A stretch of 64,000 bases of DNA from CBDHEY01 sp965262305 (GCA_965262305.1 CBDHEY010000002.1:124001-188000); one strand, 5' to 3'; positions 16,444 through 25,966 are shown, counted from the first letter of the stretch. The notes: generated by a model from the letters alone, not told the origin. Numbers and translations are program-made.

Positions 16444-18147
16444 CTAAAATAGAAAGTATCGTTGTGCAAGTGGAAGCTCGTCCGCGGGTTCACATGTAAG
16501 TAACTGACCATCAGCTCTTACCTCATAGGTTTCTGAGTCAACTTCCATATGGGGTTGATAGTGATTGTGAATCATATCTGCTTTTGTGACGGTACGGCAT
16601 CCTCTAACCGCCACTAGGCGTCTTTCGAGTTCTAGGCTTCCTGCAATGCCTTTGTCTAGCGCCGCATGGCTCACAAAACTGACCGAAGTGCCTGTGCATG
16701 CTTTGCCATAGGCGCCAAACATTGGGCGATAGTGCACTGGCTGTGGGGTTGGAATGGACGCATTTGGATCACCCATCGGCGCCGCAGCAATAGCACCTCC
16801 TTTTACGATCATAGAGGGCTTAACACCAAAGAATGCGGGTTTCCAAAGTACAAGATCAGCAAGCTTACCCACTTCTATTGATCCGACTTCGTGTGAGATG
16901 CCATGGGCCAAGGCTGGGTTTATTGTATATTTAGCAATGTAACGCTTTACGCGAAGGTTATCGTTTTCGTTTGAGTCTCCTTCCAGAGGGCCTCGTTGTA
17001 CTTTCATTTTATGGGCAGTCTGCCAAGTTCTGCAGACTACCTCACCAACACGGCCCATGGCTTGAGAATCTGAAGCAATCATAGAGAATGCCCCAAGGTC
17101 ATGCAGGATATCTTCTGCTGCAATGGTCTCTTTGCGAATACGAGAGTCGGCAAAGGCGACATCTTCGGGGATATTTGGATCAAGGTGGTGACAAACCATC
17201 AGCATGTCAAGATGCTCATCGACGGTGTTAATTGTGTAGGGGCGAGTTGGGTTGGTAGATGACGGTAAAACATTTGCGCTACCACAAGCGGTAATTATGT
17301 CTGGCGCGTGGCCACCGCCAGCGCCTTCCGTGTGGTAAGTGTGTATCGTTCTGCCTTTAAATGCAGATAGCGTATCTTCAACAAACCCTGATTCGTTCAA
17401 AGTATCGGTATGGATCGCAACTTGGACATCATAGTTTTCGGCAACAGTTAGACAGTTGTCTATCGCAGCCGGTGTAGTGCCCCAGTCTTCGTGAAGTTTC
17501 AAACCGAGAGCGCCAGCATCAAGTTGTTCGTTTAGGCCCGAAGGTAGGCTTGCGTTCCCTTTTCCTAAGAATCCTAAATTCATTGCGAAAGATTCGCCAG
17601 CCTGAAGCATTTTACCAATATGCCATGGACCTGGTGTGCAGGTAGTTGCATTAGTTCCTGTTGCCGGTCCGGTCCCACCGCCAATCATGGTGGTTACGCC
17701 ACTCATCAGGGCTTCTTCAATTTGTTGAGGGCAGATGAAATGTATATGCGCATCAATCGCACCAGCCGTAAGGATTTGGCCTTCTCCCGCAATAACTTCG
17801 GTGCCTGGACCAATAGGGATTGTCACACCTGGCTGAATATCTGGGTTTCCAGCTTTTCCAATCGCGCTAATACGACCATTTTTAATGGCGACATCGGCTT
17901 TGACAATACCCCAGTGATCAATGATAAGTGCATTTGTAATTAGTGTATCTGGGGTTTCGTGACTATTAAGCTGGCTTTGTCCCATTCCGTCGCGGATGAC
18001 TTTACCTCCGCCGAACTTAACCTCTTCACCATAAGTTGTATGGTCGACCTCGACTTCTACCCAAAGCTCCGTATCACCAAGCCGAACCTTGTCTCCAGTG
18101 GTTGGGCCAAACATATCCGCATATGCGCGGCGATCGATTTTAGACAT
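16444..18147 (-). CDS. ureC: Urease subunit alpha UreC
   Basis: The 567-residue catalytic subunit of urease, which hydrolyses urea to ammonia and carbamate at a dinickel site. Metal ligands are seen in DAHIHFICPQ and in the carbamylated Lys motif GALGLKLHEDWGTTP. The substrate and flap region contains TYHTEGAGGGHAPDII and MVCHHLDPNIPEDVAFADSRIR, and the Asp ligand lies in FSMIASDSQAMGRVGE. Length is standard. Its ATG shares one base with the ureB stop (TAATG), so the two are translationally coupled. Nickel insertion needs UreD (here at 18.9 kb), UreE (32.3 kb) and UreF/UreG (49-50 kb). Confidence 0.98.
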   Translation of the reverse strand: MSKIDRRAYADMFGPTTGDKVRLGDTELWVEVEVDHTTYGEEVKFGGGKVIRDGMGQSQLNSHETPDTLITNALIIDHWGIVKADVAIKNGRISAIGKAGNPDIQPGVTIPIGPGTEVIAGEGQILTAGAIDAHIHFICPQQIEEALMSGVTTMIGGGTGPATGTNATTCTPGPWHIGKMLQAGESFAMNLGFLGKGNASLPSGLNEQLDAGALGLKLHEDWGTTPAAIDNCLTVAENYDVQVAIHTDTLNESGFVEDTLSAFKGRTIHTYHTEGAGGGHAPDIITACGSANVLPSSTNPTRPYTINTVDEHLDMLMVCHHLDPNIPEDVAFADSRIRKETIAAEDILHDLGAFSMIASDSQAMGRVGEVVCRTWQTAHKMKVQRGPLEGDSNENDNLRVKRYIAKYTINPALAHGISHEVGSIEVGKLADLVLWKPAFFGVKPSMIVKGGAIAAAPMGDPNASIPTPQPVHYRPMFGAYGKACTGTSVSFVSHAALDKGIAGSLELERRLVAVRGCRTVTKADMIHNHYQPHMEVDSETYEVRADGQLLTCEPADELPLAQRYFLF

Positions 18148-18455
18148 TAGTTAAGCCCTCCCATAATTTCTCCCCGAAAACCATATACCGTTCGCTTTCC
18201 TGCCAGGGCAACCAATTCGATTTCACGTTCTTGTCCGGGCTCAAATCTAACGGCGGTGCCGGCTGCGATATTTAGTCGGAACCCTTTGGCTAGAGTACGA
18301 TCAAACTGAAGCGCTGGGTTGGTTTCGTAAAAGTGATAATGCGAACCTACTTGTATTGGCCTGTCGCCTGTATTTTCCACTACAAGGGTTTTTGTTTCTC
18401 TACCTTCGTTGAGGTTAATGTCACCTTCTTGAATAACATATTCACCTGGGATCAT
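18147..18455 (-). CDS. ureB: Urease subunit beta UreB
   Basis: A 102-residue structural subunit: MIPGEYVIQEGDINLNEGRE, then VGSHYHFYETNPALQFDR and RFEPGQEREIELVALAG, the family signature. The frame is open further upstream to 18530, but the start at 18455 has a perfect AGGAGG six bases before it and gives the canonical MIPGEY beginning, leaving a 16-bp gap after ureA. The stop overlaps the ureC start by one base. Confidence 0.96.
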   Translation of the reverse strand: MIPGEYVIQEGDINLNEGRETKTLVVENTGDRPIQVGSHYHFYETNPALQFDRTLAKGFRLNIAAGTAVRFEPGQEREIELVALAGKRTVYGFRGEIMGGLN

Positions 18456-18471
18456 GACTTCCTCCTGCGCT

Positions 18472-18774
18472 TCAAACAATGGGGTTGTGGACGGTAACAA
18501 GTTTGGTTCCGTCTGGAAATGTGGCTTCAACCTGCACGTCGTGGATCATTTCTGGGATACCTTCCATCACATCATCTACGGTCAAAATGGTTCGACCATA
18601 TGACATGAGTTCGGCAACGCTTTTTCCCTCTCGGGCGCCTTCCATTACCTCTGCTGAAATTAAAGCGATGGCTTCTGGGTAATTAAGTTTTAAGCCTTTC
18701 GCTTTCCTTCTCTCAGCGAGTAAGGCGGCTGTAAATATGAGGAGTTTATCTTTTTCTCTTGGACTCAAATCCAT
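18472..18774 (-). CDS. ureA: Urease subunit gamma UreA
   Basis: A 100-residue gamma subunit, canonical throughout: MDLSPREKDKLLIFTAALLAERRKAKGLKLNYPEAIALIS, then GARDGKSV-like and DVMEGIPEMIHDVQVEATFPDGTKLVTVHNPI. It packs against UreB and UreC in the (alpha-beta-gamma)3 trimer. It is preceded by ureD at a 95-bp distance and followed by ureB. Confidence 0.97.
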   Translation of the reverse strand: MDLSPREKDKLLIFTAALLAERRKAKGLKLNYPEAIALISAEVMEGAREGKSVAELMSYGRTILTVDDVMEGIPEMIHDVQVEATFPDGTKLVTVHNPIV

Positions 18775-18869
18775 AAAATTATTCCCCCAAAAATTAAGGT
18801 CTATGTGATGTTTAATTGTGAAATATTTTTCTTGTTTAGATTTAAACAGTGTTCAAAACAAGCTTAATA

Positions 18870-19787
18870 TTAGGTATTCCAGATTCTCGGTATGACAACT
18901 TTTTTCCCACTTAATAAAGGTCTAGTTTGCTGCCATAGATAAATCATTCCATTTCGGCATTGAGTTATGGAATCACCTAAATAACGGGCGATAAAAATCT
19001 CTCGTTTTTGAGTAAGCCCCCATTGTTTCTTTGTCTGATTTGAGTCGTAAGCAAAACCCATTTCGTTCAAAGTATTTACCCAGTTATCGATCTGATTTTT
19101 TGAAGCCTTAATGTTGGTTATGAGTGTCGCGATTATGCTCGCACTTTGCAATCCCCAAGGTGAATATAATAGCTCCGAGTCACCCACAAAATGATTGCGT
19201 TCAATAAAAAGCGGTGTTTGATCTTGCCAAACTTGTAAAGATTGTTTGCAACTGCCATCGGTAAAGGCTTCACCGCTCGCACGACGTCCGAGGCGTAGCA
19301 TATCCCACGCAATAAATTTAGCATCTTCAGTCGTATTTATGCGCGTAGTTAGATCGGCATTTGCCCCATTGTAAATAATGGTTTCTTGTGGAAGCCACTC
19401 GACGCAACTTTTGTTTCCTAGATCAACTTCAATTCTTTGGTTTTGTGTTTGACCCGTACCTTTTGCACTGTATATCCTTCCTGCAGAAGGAGTTGTAATA
19501 AGTGTTTGCGTATTTGTTTGATGATTTGAGCGAATCGTTAAGTCGTCTCCAATGACGACACCTCCAGGAGGGTGAAGCAGGTAAATATGACAAGTGCCGT
19601 CTTTCTCTGGATAAAACGGACGTTGAACTCGCAGTGGTCCTTTATGGTGCATATGCACTAAACGTGTTTGTTTATTGCGTGCGGTAAAACCTAATTCGAG
19701 CTTTGCTTCCCAATATCTCTCTTGAAGAGTTTTTTCTTCTGTACTGGAAAATTTTTTTGTTGAAATAATCGCGTTCATTTTTGTCAT
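18870..19787 (-). CDS. ureD: Urease accessory protein UreD
   Basis: A 305-residue urease chaperone that binds apo-urease together with UreF and UreG during nickel insertion. Family motifs are GPLRVQRPFYPE, CHIYLLHPPGGVVIGDDL, TTPSAGRIYSAKGTGQTQ, EWLPQETIIYNGANA and WDMLRLGRRASGE. It starts the ureDABC operon. The 146 bp between it and the divergent ubiK gene must hold both promoters; no sigma-54 motif is seen there, unlike upstream of urtA. Confidence 0.95.
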   Translation of the reverse strand: MTKMNAIISTKKFSSTEEKTLQERYWEAKLELGFTARNKQTRLVHMHHKGPLRVQRPFYPEKDGTCHIYLLHPPGGVVIGDDLTIRSNHQTNTQTLITTPSAGRIYSAKGTGQTQNQRIEVDLGNKSCVEWLPQETIIYNGANADLTTRINTTEDAKFIAWDMLRLGRRASGEAFTDGSCKQSLQVWQDQTPLFIERNHFVGDSELLYSPWGLQSASIIATLITNIKASKNQIDNWVNTLNEMGFAYDSNQTKKQWGLTQKREIFIARYLGDSITQCRNGMIYLWQQTRPLLSGKKVVIPRIWNT

Positions 19788-19933
19788 CAGTATTGTTGCT
19801 TAGACCGTACTCTAGTAGAGCGAACTAAACAATAGTTGGGATATAAATTTGTTTAATTGTGAAAAATTAGCTGCAGTTCGACAAACTTTGCTTCAAAATA
19901 GTTGAAAATTGAAAGAAATAGAAAGGTTCTATA

Positions 19934-20182
19934 ATGATTGATCAATTGGCAAAGCAGTTATTTAATGATCTTAACGATAAGGTAAGCGGTTTTAGTTCTC
20001 AGAACCAAGAAGCCAGCTCGCAGATCAAAGCTTTGATTGAATCTACATTAAGAAAATTAAACCTTGTTACGAGAGAAGAGTTTGATGCTCAACAAGCAGT
20101 ACTTGAGCGCACGAGAGAAAAGCTAGATGCGCTTGAAAATGAAGTCGATGCGCTAATAAAACGATTAGAAGAACAAAAATAA
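19934..20182 (+). CDS. ubiK: Ubiquinone biosynthesis accessory factor UbiK
   Basis: An 82-residue membrane-associated coiled-coil protein (YqiC/BMFP family), an accessory of the Ubi complex with UbiJ in aerobic ubiquinone synthesis. It begins MIDQLAKQLFNDLNDKV, carries the conserved LVTREEFDAQQAVLERTREKL core and ends in a coiled coil (ALENEVDALIKRLEEQK). It is placed just before comM; in Pseudomonas, as I recall it, glnK-amtB is close to this gene, whereas here that pair is 37 kb away. Confidence 0.9.
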   Translation: MIDQLAKQLFNDLNDKVSGFSSQNQEASSQIKALIESTLRKLNLVTREEFDAQQAVLERTREKLDALENEVDALIKRLEEQK

Positions 20183-20352
20183 TAGTTTTAAAACTGAGTC
20201 TCAATTTTAGTCACAGGTGGTGACAGGCGCCATATATCGGCGTAACATAAAACTTAATATAAATATAACTTTTTATGGAAGATTACCTGAATATTCGCTA
20301 GCAATTTGGCCTGGCGACCGGACTTATCGCCAGTACAGGGGAGTACGAAACT

Positions 20353-21900
20353 ATGTCATTAGCGATTACTTACACACGAGCACAAATCGGGGTTCAGGCC
20401 CCACTAGTTACGGTTGAAACACATCTTTCAAATGGGTTGCCGGGGTTTACTATTGTCGGACTTCCCGAGGCTGCGGTGAAGGAGAGTAAAGACCGTGTCC
20501 GTAGTGCACTTATTAATAGTCATTTTGAATTTCCACAACGGCGAATTACCGTTAATCTAGCACCTGCCGATCTTCCAAAAGAAGGTGGACGATTTGACCT
20601 TGCTATTGCCTTAAGTATTTTGGCTGCATCTGGACAAATTGATCGGGAATACCTCGAAGATTATGAATTTTTGGGTGAATTAGCATTATCGGGAGAACTG
20701 CGACGCGTGAGGGGCTGTATCTCTGCTGCGAAATCTTGCGAAAAAGATAAACGCGCTCTTATTCTTCCACGCGTTAATGCTACAGAAGCGTCATTGTGTC
20801 GCTCAACAGAACTGTATGTAGCGTCGAACCTATTAAGTGTTTGTGCACATTTAAATCAACGTGAAAAGCTGCAAGCACCAATCAAACAGGTTGTTCATCA
20901 ACCGCTTTATGAAAAGAACTTGTCCGACGTTAAAGGCCAGACGCAAGCTAGACGGGCGCTAGAAATTGCTGCTGCAGGTGGCCATAACCTGCTCTTTTTT
21001 GGCCCTCCCGGGACGGGTAAATCTATGTTGGCCAGCCGTTTACCGACAATACTGCCTCCGATGAGCGAAGAAGAGGCTCTTGAGGTCGCAGCGGTTAAAT
21101 CGGTGGTGGCACAAAATTGTGGTATCGATTGGTTGTGCCGGCCGTTCAGAGCTCCGCACCATACCGCATCTGCCGTATCTCTTGTTGGGGGTGGGAGTCA
21201 TCCAAAGCCAGGCGAAATATCTCTAGCGCATAATGGTGTTTTATTCTTAGATGAACTTCCTGAATTTTCGCGTCAAGTGCTTGAGGTCCTTCGAGAGCCA
21301 ATAGAAAATGGTGTGATTAGGATTAGCCGTGCAAATGCTCAAGTGACCTATCCGGCTAAGTTTCAGCTAGTTGCCGCTATGAACCCTTGCCCTTGTGGTT
21401 ACGAGAACGACAGTACAAATCGTTGTCGATGTACGCCCACTCAAGTAAGTCGTTATAGAGATAAGATTTCTGGACCTCTGTTAGATCGTTTTGATATGCA
21501 CGTAAAAGTGAATACTATTCCTGTTGATCAATTGCAAAACGCTCCTCGGGGTGAGTCAAGCGAAGTGGTTCGAGAGAGAGTCGAGAAAGTTCGAGAAATA
21601 CAAATTGAAAGACAAGGTGTACCCAATGCTCGGCTTATGAATCGCGCTTTGACAAATGCCGCTGAGCTCGGTTTGCATGAACGCAATTTGCTTGCGATGG
21701 CAATGCAAAAGCTTCGTCTTTCCGCAAGAGCATATGATCGTATTTTAAAAGTATCAAGGACAATTGCCGACTTAGCCGATTCGCAAAATGTGGAGTGTCC
21801 GCATATAAGCGAAGCACTAGGCTATCGGAATCTGGACCGTCAACCGGAAGATATGCCTGTGGAACAAGCTCAATACGCGGCTACTGCCTCAATCTCTTGA
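20353..21900 (+). CDS. comM: YifB/ComM family AAA+ helicase (Mg-chelatase-like)
   Basis: A 515-residue ATPase. The N-terminal Lon-like/ChlI domain begins ITYTRAQIGVQAPLVTVETHLSNGLPGFTIVGLP; Walker A is FFGPPGTGKSM, Walker B is GVLFLDELPEF, and the zinc-type CPCG...CRC cluster is present (MNPCPCGYENDSTNRCRC). The C-terminal Mg_chelatase_C domain ends at SEALGYRNLDR. In naturally transformable bacteria ComM is a hexameric helicase that extends branch migration of incoming DNA. It lies between ubiK and rep. Confidence 0.92.
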   Translation: MSLAITYTRAQIGVQAPLVTVETHLSNGLPGFTIVGLPEAAVKESKDRVRSALINSHFEFPQRRITVNLAPADLPKEGGRFDLAIALSILAASGQIDREYLEDYEFLGELALSGELRRVRGCISAAKSCEKDKRALILPRVNATEASLCRSTELYVASNLLSVCAHLNQREKLQAPIKQVVHQPLYEKNLSDVKGQTQARRALEIAAAGGHNLLFFGPPGTGKSMLASRLPTILPPMSEEEALEVAAVKSVVAQNCGIDWLCRPFRAPHHTASAVSLVGGGSHPKPGEISLAHNGVLFLDELPEFSRQVLEVLREPIENGVIRISRANAQVTYPAKFQLVAAMNPCPCGYENDSTNRCRCTPTQVSRYRDKISGPLLDRFDMHVKVNTIPVDQLQNAPRGESSEVVRERVEKVREIQIERQGVPNARLMNRALTNAAELGLHERNLLAMAMQKLRLSARAYDRILKVSRTIADLADSQNVECPHISEALGYRNLDRQPEDMPVEQAQYAATASIS

Positions 21901-21970
21901 GTCGGTGCCGCAAATTATCATAAGTTTCTGCTAGAATCGCGCCTCATTTGCAGTGACCATTGAGGTGTAA

Positions 21971-23989
21971 GTGGCAACTCTAAATTCCCGTCAAAATCAA
22001 GCTGTTAAGTATATTGATGGACCCTGTCTCGTTTTAGCTGGTGCCGGTAGTGGTAAAACCAGTGTAATTACCCGAAAAATAGCGTACCTAATTCAAGAGT
22101 GTGGCATGTCTGCCCGTCATATTGCAGCCGTTACCTTCACAAATAAAGCCGCTAGAGAAATGAAAGAGCGTGTTAGCAAGTTAGTAAAAGGAAGAGCATC
22201 GCATGGTTTGACCGTTTCTACTTTTCATAATTTGGGCCTGAATATTATTCGACGTGAGCATGCGAGCTTGGGTTACAAAGCCGGCTTCACGATATTCGAT
22301 AGTGAGGATGCCCGAGCGCTCATTAAAGAGATTATGCTCAAAGATGGAGACCTTGCAGGTGATCTTCTTGAGATGGTCCAAAACCAGATTTCAAACTGGA
22401 AAAGCAGTCTTGTAGAACCACAAAATGCATTGGAATCAGCGCAAAGTCCAGCGGAACAAACATGGGCCTTGGTCTATGAGCGATATAACAAAGCACTTCT
22501 TGCGTATAACGCTGTTGATTTTGATGATCTTATTCGATTACCTTCGCAACTATTTATGGCTAACCAAGAGGTTCTTGCGCGTTGGCGGGGTCGAATTCGT
22601 TATTTGCTGGTTGATGAATACCAAGATACAAATTCGAGTCAATACCAAATTGTGAAACAACTCATTGGTGATCGTGGAGCACTGACTGTAGTGGGGGATG
22701 ATGATCAGTCAATATATGCATGGCGGGGTGCTCGACCAGAAAACCTTTCGCAACTGCGGCAGGATTTCCCAACTTTACAAGTCATCAAACTCGAGCAAAA
22801 TTATCGCTCCACCGCGAGGATTCTAAAGGTTGCAAATACATTAATTGCCAATAATCCTCATGAATTTGAAAAAACTTTGTGGAGTGAGCTAGGTTTAGGA
22901 GAGCCATTAAGACTAGTTAAATGCAATACGGAAGATGCTGAAGCAGAAAGAGTTGCTGCAGAGATTCTCACCCAGAGAGCGCGACGTTCTGCAAAGTTTA
23001 AAGACTTTGCTGTGTTGTATCGTGGTAATCACCAAGCCAAATTAGTTGAATTAAAATTACAACACCATCAAATTCCTTATAACATCAGTGGTGGTACAAG
23101 TTTCTTTGCGAGAAGCGAAATAAAAGATGTAATGGCTTACCTTCGTTTGATAGTAAATCCTGACGACGACAACGCATTCCTCCGAGTAATAAACACGCCT
23201 CGACGACAAATAGGAACAGGTACACTTGAAGCGCTAGGGCGGTATGCAACTGATCGTGAAGTGAGTTTGTTAAGTGCCTGTGATGAAATAGGATTACAAA
23301 CTGTTCTTCCAAAAAAAGGTTTAGAACGTATTCGCGAGTTCGCTAACTGGATGGAAAACGTGAGACGCAATTGTCACGAGAACAACCCAGTGGGTGGAAT
23401 TCGGGAAATGATTAGCGATATAGATTACGAAAGCTGGCTACATCAAAATGCAAGTTCGCCCAAAGTCGCAGAAAAAAGAATGGAAAATGTCGGATTACTC
23501 ATCGAATCTGTGAGAGGTTTTCTGGAACGGCATGAAGATGAAAAAGCAACAGGTGAAGAAAGGCTTAATGATGCTATTTCTAAATTAATGTTGCAGGATC
23601 TGTTGGAGCGTCAGGAAGAAGAAGACGAATCTGATCGTGTGCAATTAATGACGCTCCATGCTTCAAAAGGCTTGGAATTTCCGCATGTGTTTTTAATCGG
23701 GTTGGAAGAAGAATTACTGCCACATCGCAATAGTATTGAAGATAATAATATCGAAGAAGAAAGACGACTTGCGTACGTAGGCATAACGCGTGCGCAAAAA
23801 ACTTTGACGATGAGTTTAGCTTCAACCCGAAAACAATTTGGAGAAAAACAATCCACAACGCCGAGCCGGTTTATCGAAGAGCTACCAAAAGAAGACATTG
23901 AATTTGAAGGTTTTGGCGAAGCCACTCAAGAACAGGTAGAAAAAAAGGGGAAGGAAACCATTAGCTCGATTATGAATATGTTTGATTAG
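21971..23989 (+). CDS. rep: ATP-dependent DNA helicase Rep
   Basis: A 672-residue SF1A 3'-5' helicase. Motif I is AGAGSGKTSVITRKI, motif II VDEYQDTNSSQYQ, motif III GDDDQSIYAWRGA, motif IV QNYRS, motif V MTLHASKGLEFPHVF and motif VI EERRLAYVGITRAQ. Length and the QLMTLHASKGLEF segment favour Rep over UvrD. It removes protein roadblocks and helps restart replication forks. It starts with GTG at 21971 shortly after comM. Confidence 0.95.
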   Translation: MATLNSRQNQAVKYIDGPCLVLAGAGSGKTSVITRKIAYLIQECGMSARHIAAVTFTNKAAREMKERVSKLVKGRASHGLTVSTFHNLGLNIIRREHASLGYKAGFTIFDSEDARALIKEIMLKDGDLAGDLLEMVQNQISNWKSSLVEPQNALESAQSPAEQTWALVYERYNKALLAYNAVDFDDLIRLPSQLFMANQEVLARWRGRIRYLLVDEYQDTNSSQYQIVKQLIGDRGALTVVGDDDQSIYAWRGARPENLSQLRQDFPTLQVIKLEQNYRSTARILKVANTLIANNPHEFEKTLWSELGLGEPLRLVKCNTEDAEAERVAAEILTQRARRSAKFKDFAVLYRGNHQAKLVELKLQHHQIPYNISGGTSFFARSEIKDVMAYLRLIVNPDDDNAFLRVINTPRRQIGTGTLEALGRYATDREVSLLSACDEIGLQTVLPKKGLERIREFANWMENVRRNCHENNPVGGIREMISDIDYESWLHQNASSPKVAEKRMENVGLLIESVRGFLERHEDEKATGEERLNDAISKLMLQDLLERQEEEDESDRVQLMTLHASKGLEFPHVFLIGLEEELLPHRNSIEDNNIEEERRLAYVGITRAQKTLTMSLASTRKQFGEKQSTTPSRFIEELPKEDIEFEGFGEATQEQVEKKGKETISSIMNMFD

Positions 23990-24464
23990 GTCAACACGTG
24001 TTTCATTAACAGTAATATATCTTAAATAATTTTAATAAAGTGTTTTAACCCATTGTTTATCTGTTCACCCATAAAGTTAAAATGTTAAATTTTTATTAAA
24101 CTCTATATGTTTGAGTCCGAGATTCAATCTATAGATCATACATCTACTGATGTTTATATTGAATGACGGTATTAATTGAGTTGCGCTGTTTCGATTAATG
24201 TTTAGCGCATTATCGAATTTTTCGTATTAAAAAAGTGTAATTAACATAACAAAATTATTTTAAGTTCAATTTTGTGGTGGTTTGCAGAATTCTGTTTAGT
24301 AGCTATTCTGTTGCTATTTTATTACCGTTTTTGTCGAACTCCATATTTCTAGTTCTTCTTAGATTGGTCACGAATATTTCACTTGTAAGGTTTAAAATTC
24401 GCATGCCAATTTTAGATTGTTGGTGTGAGTTTTATATAAACAGGAATTTATAGGAGATATATCA
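23990..24464. other. Long AT-rich intergenic region after rep
   Basis: 475 bp with no open frame of note, no RNA gene recognised and no clear hairpin terminator. It probably carries the promoter of the following broken PEP-CTERM-like gene; a ribosome binding site (TAGGAGATATATCA) precedes its ATG. Confidence 0.5.
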
Positions 24465-25061
24465 ATGAGATTTAGTTTAAGTACAATTTGTTTTTAGCTT
24501 TGTTACAGATTAGCAGTATTGCGAGCGCTAGCTCCGTGTTGTTAATGTCCGATAATCGCCATACTGGTCCGGTTGCCAGCGGATATGGCGTCGTTGTTCA
24601 GAAACCAAGTGACCCTTTTATTGATTTTGCGGGGATATCTTTTAGTCATTCGGGATTCGCTGTAGACACAAGAAATAAAGTTTCGGGATATACAATCATA
24701 TCGTCAGAATTTCACTTTTCTCGTCTTGCAGGATGTAAATTTCACTCTCATGGGGGATATTGAATATGCTGGTGATGCAGGTTATGGCTTTTCCCTCGTA
24801 AAGGATGATGAAAGCCTTACTGGGTTTTCCAGCGGGTGTTGTTTTTCTTCTGTCCAAACAGAAAATATATTTTTTGAAGCATTGCTCACGCCTGGAGAAT
24901 ATCTATTTTCAGCAGGAGGATTTTTTGTCAATGGCTTGATGGATGCAGAGCTCTTTGGTGAATTTGACGGAGAGGTGGCCATAGCAACACCAATACCCGC
25001 TGCGGCTTGGTTAATGTTTAGTGGATTATTCTTTTTGTTTCGATTAAAAAAGCGTCTTTAA
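24465..25061 (+). pseudogene. Frameshifted exported protein with PEP-CTERM-type sorting tail
   Basis: The frame starting at ATG 24465 (MRFSLSTICF) hits a stop after ten codons. The next frame continues the signal peptide (LALLQISSIASASS) and runs to 24763, and a third stretch back in the first frame (LQDVNFTLMGDIEYAGDAG...) runs to 25061. One missing T in the T-run near 24490 and one extra base near 24730 would restore a protein of about 198 residues. The C-terminus ATPIPAAAWLMFSGLFFLFRLKKRL-like tail has a PxPAAAW motif, a hydrophobic helix and basic residues, as in exosortase-sorted (VPLPA/PEP-CTERM) proteins. No exosortase is in the window. Pseudogene or sequencing error cannot be told apart by reading. 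Confidence 0.65.
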
Positions 25062-25113
25062 TTCATGTAGTGAGTTTAAAGTCTATTTTAGAAAAAAATA
25101 AAGCTCCGAAAAC

Positions 25114-25141
25114 AAAAAAGCCGCTAATAAGCGGCTTTTTT
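25114..25141. terminator. Bidirectional rho-independent terminator
   Basis: Perfect 12-bp arms AAAAAAGCCGCT and AGCGGCTTTTTT with a 4-base loop lie between the convergent PEP-CTERM-like pseudogene and cytochrome c5 gene. It has a T-run in both directions. Confidence 0.88.
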
Positions 25142-25161
25142 ACATTTGGATCTAAAATAGA

Positions 25162-25587
25162 TTACTTAGAATTATCTAAGATATAATCCACCGCAACTTT
25201 TATTTCTTCTTCAGAACAGTCAAAACACAACCCTTTAGCTGGCATAGCGTTAAAACCGCTATAGGCATTAGTGTATAGAGTGTCGACACCTTTAGCTATT
25301 CTATTGGACCATTGTGCAGCTTCACCGAATTTTGGCGCGCCAGCGGCACCTATGTTATGGCAAGAAGCGCATCCTGCGTCATAAACCGCTTGTCCTGATC
25401 GGGGGCCATCACCCGTAGAAGCCGATGCAACCGGCGCGGCCGCACAGTCTTCGCCCGCCATGCATATTGAACCAACCGGTTTGATACGCTCTTCCATGGT
25501 ATCTTTTTTTGCCGCTGGAGCTCCAGCAAACGCCGATATGCTTATAAGTGCACAAAAAATGACCGTTAGCTGTGTCGATATTCTCAT
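25162..25587 (-). CDS. Cytochrome c5-family c-type cytochrome
   Basis: A 141-residue periplasmic protein. The signal peptide is about 22 residues (ALISISAFA). There is one haem motif, CASCH (in YDAGCASCHNIGAAGAPKFG), a Met-containing MPAKG loop for the sixth ligand, and the pair CFDCSEEEIKVAVDYIL typical of cytochrome c5. It carries electrons between membrane complexes and terminal oxidases. An insert with two Cys (SICMAGEDCAAAP) precedes the haem domain. It is monocistronic, with a shared terminator on its 3' side. Confidence 0.9.
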   Translation of the reverse strand: MRISTQLTVIFCALISISAFAGAPAAKKDTMEERIKPVGSICMAGEDCAAAPVASASTGDGPRSGQAVYDAGCASCHNIGAAGAPKFGEAAQWSNRIAKGVDTLYTNAYSGFNAMPAKGLCFDCSEEEIKVAVDYILDNSK

Positions 25588-25695
25588 TTAATCCACCCTA
25601 GTTATTTTTTAGCTATTTCGCTTTAAATTTTAGCGCTGCATTATAGCCATATTGATGATTTCGTGCAGCCATTCATTAATTGGTGAACAACCTAA

Positions 25696-25724
25696 TGGAC
25701 TAATTTGTAACATATCAGTATTAT
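25696..25724 (+). promoter_or_regulatory. Promoter of tRNA-Arg gene
   Basis: TGGACT (-35-like) and TATTAT (-10-like) are separated by 17 bp and followed by a GC-rich discriminator (CGCGCC) before the tRNA, the usual form of stringently controlled stable-RNA promoters. Confidence 0.5.
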
Positions 25725-25738
25725 TCGCGCCTTACTCC

Positions 25739-25815
25739 GCACCCGTAGCTCAGCTGGATAGAGTAGGTGGCTTCGAACCACTTGGTCGGGGGTTCGAATC
25801 CCTCCGGGTGTGCCA
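25739..25815 (+). tRNA. tRNA-Arg (anticodon TCG)
   Basis: A 77-nt tRNA with encoded CCA. The acceptor stem GCACCCG pairs with CGGGTGT (one G-U at the end); the D-arm begins GCTC, the anticodon stem is GGTGG/CCACT around loop CTTCGAA (anticodon TCG), and the T-arm is GGGGG-TTCGAAT-CCCTC. It reads CGN arginine codons, mainly CGA. It is intact, and partial copies of it occur at 25949 and 32051. Confidence 0.96.
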
Positions 25816-25818
25816 AAC

Positions 25819-25848
25819 AAAAAACCTCGTGTTAGCGAGGTTTTTTTT
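25819..25848 (+). terminator. Rho-independent terminator of tRNA-Arg
   Basis: Arms AAAAAACCTCG and CGAGGTTTTTT with a 6-base loop, followed by a T-run, four bases after the tRNA CCA. Confidence 0.88.
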
Positions 25849-25874
25849 GGCGTATAAAAAGTATGAGAACATTG

Positions 25875-25966
25875 TTCGAGCAAATCGTCTGGAGCGATTT
25901 GTCACGAGCGCAGCGAACCTGAAAGGAGCGGTACAGGATGTACCGAGTAATCCCTCTGGGTGTGCC
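25875..25966 (+). repeat. tRNA-linked repeat, copy A, ending in a tRNA-Arg 3' fragment
   Basis: A unit that begins TTCGA, then has a perfect hairpin (CAAATCG, 7-base loop, CGATTTG), a conserved middle (GTCACGAGCG, AGCGAACCTGAAAGGAGCGG), a second hairpin (GGTAC, AGGAT, GTACC) and CGAGTA, and ends with AATCCCTCTGGGTGTGCC. That end equals the tRNA-Arg 3' end with one mismatch. Copy B lies at 32051. The core is about 90% identical between the copies. See the findings for interpretation. Confidence 0.8.
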
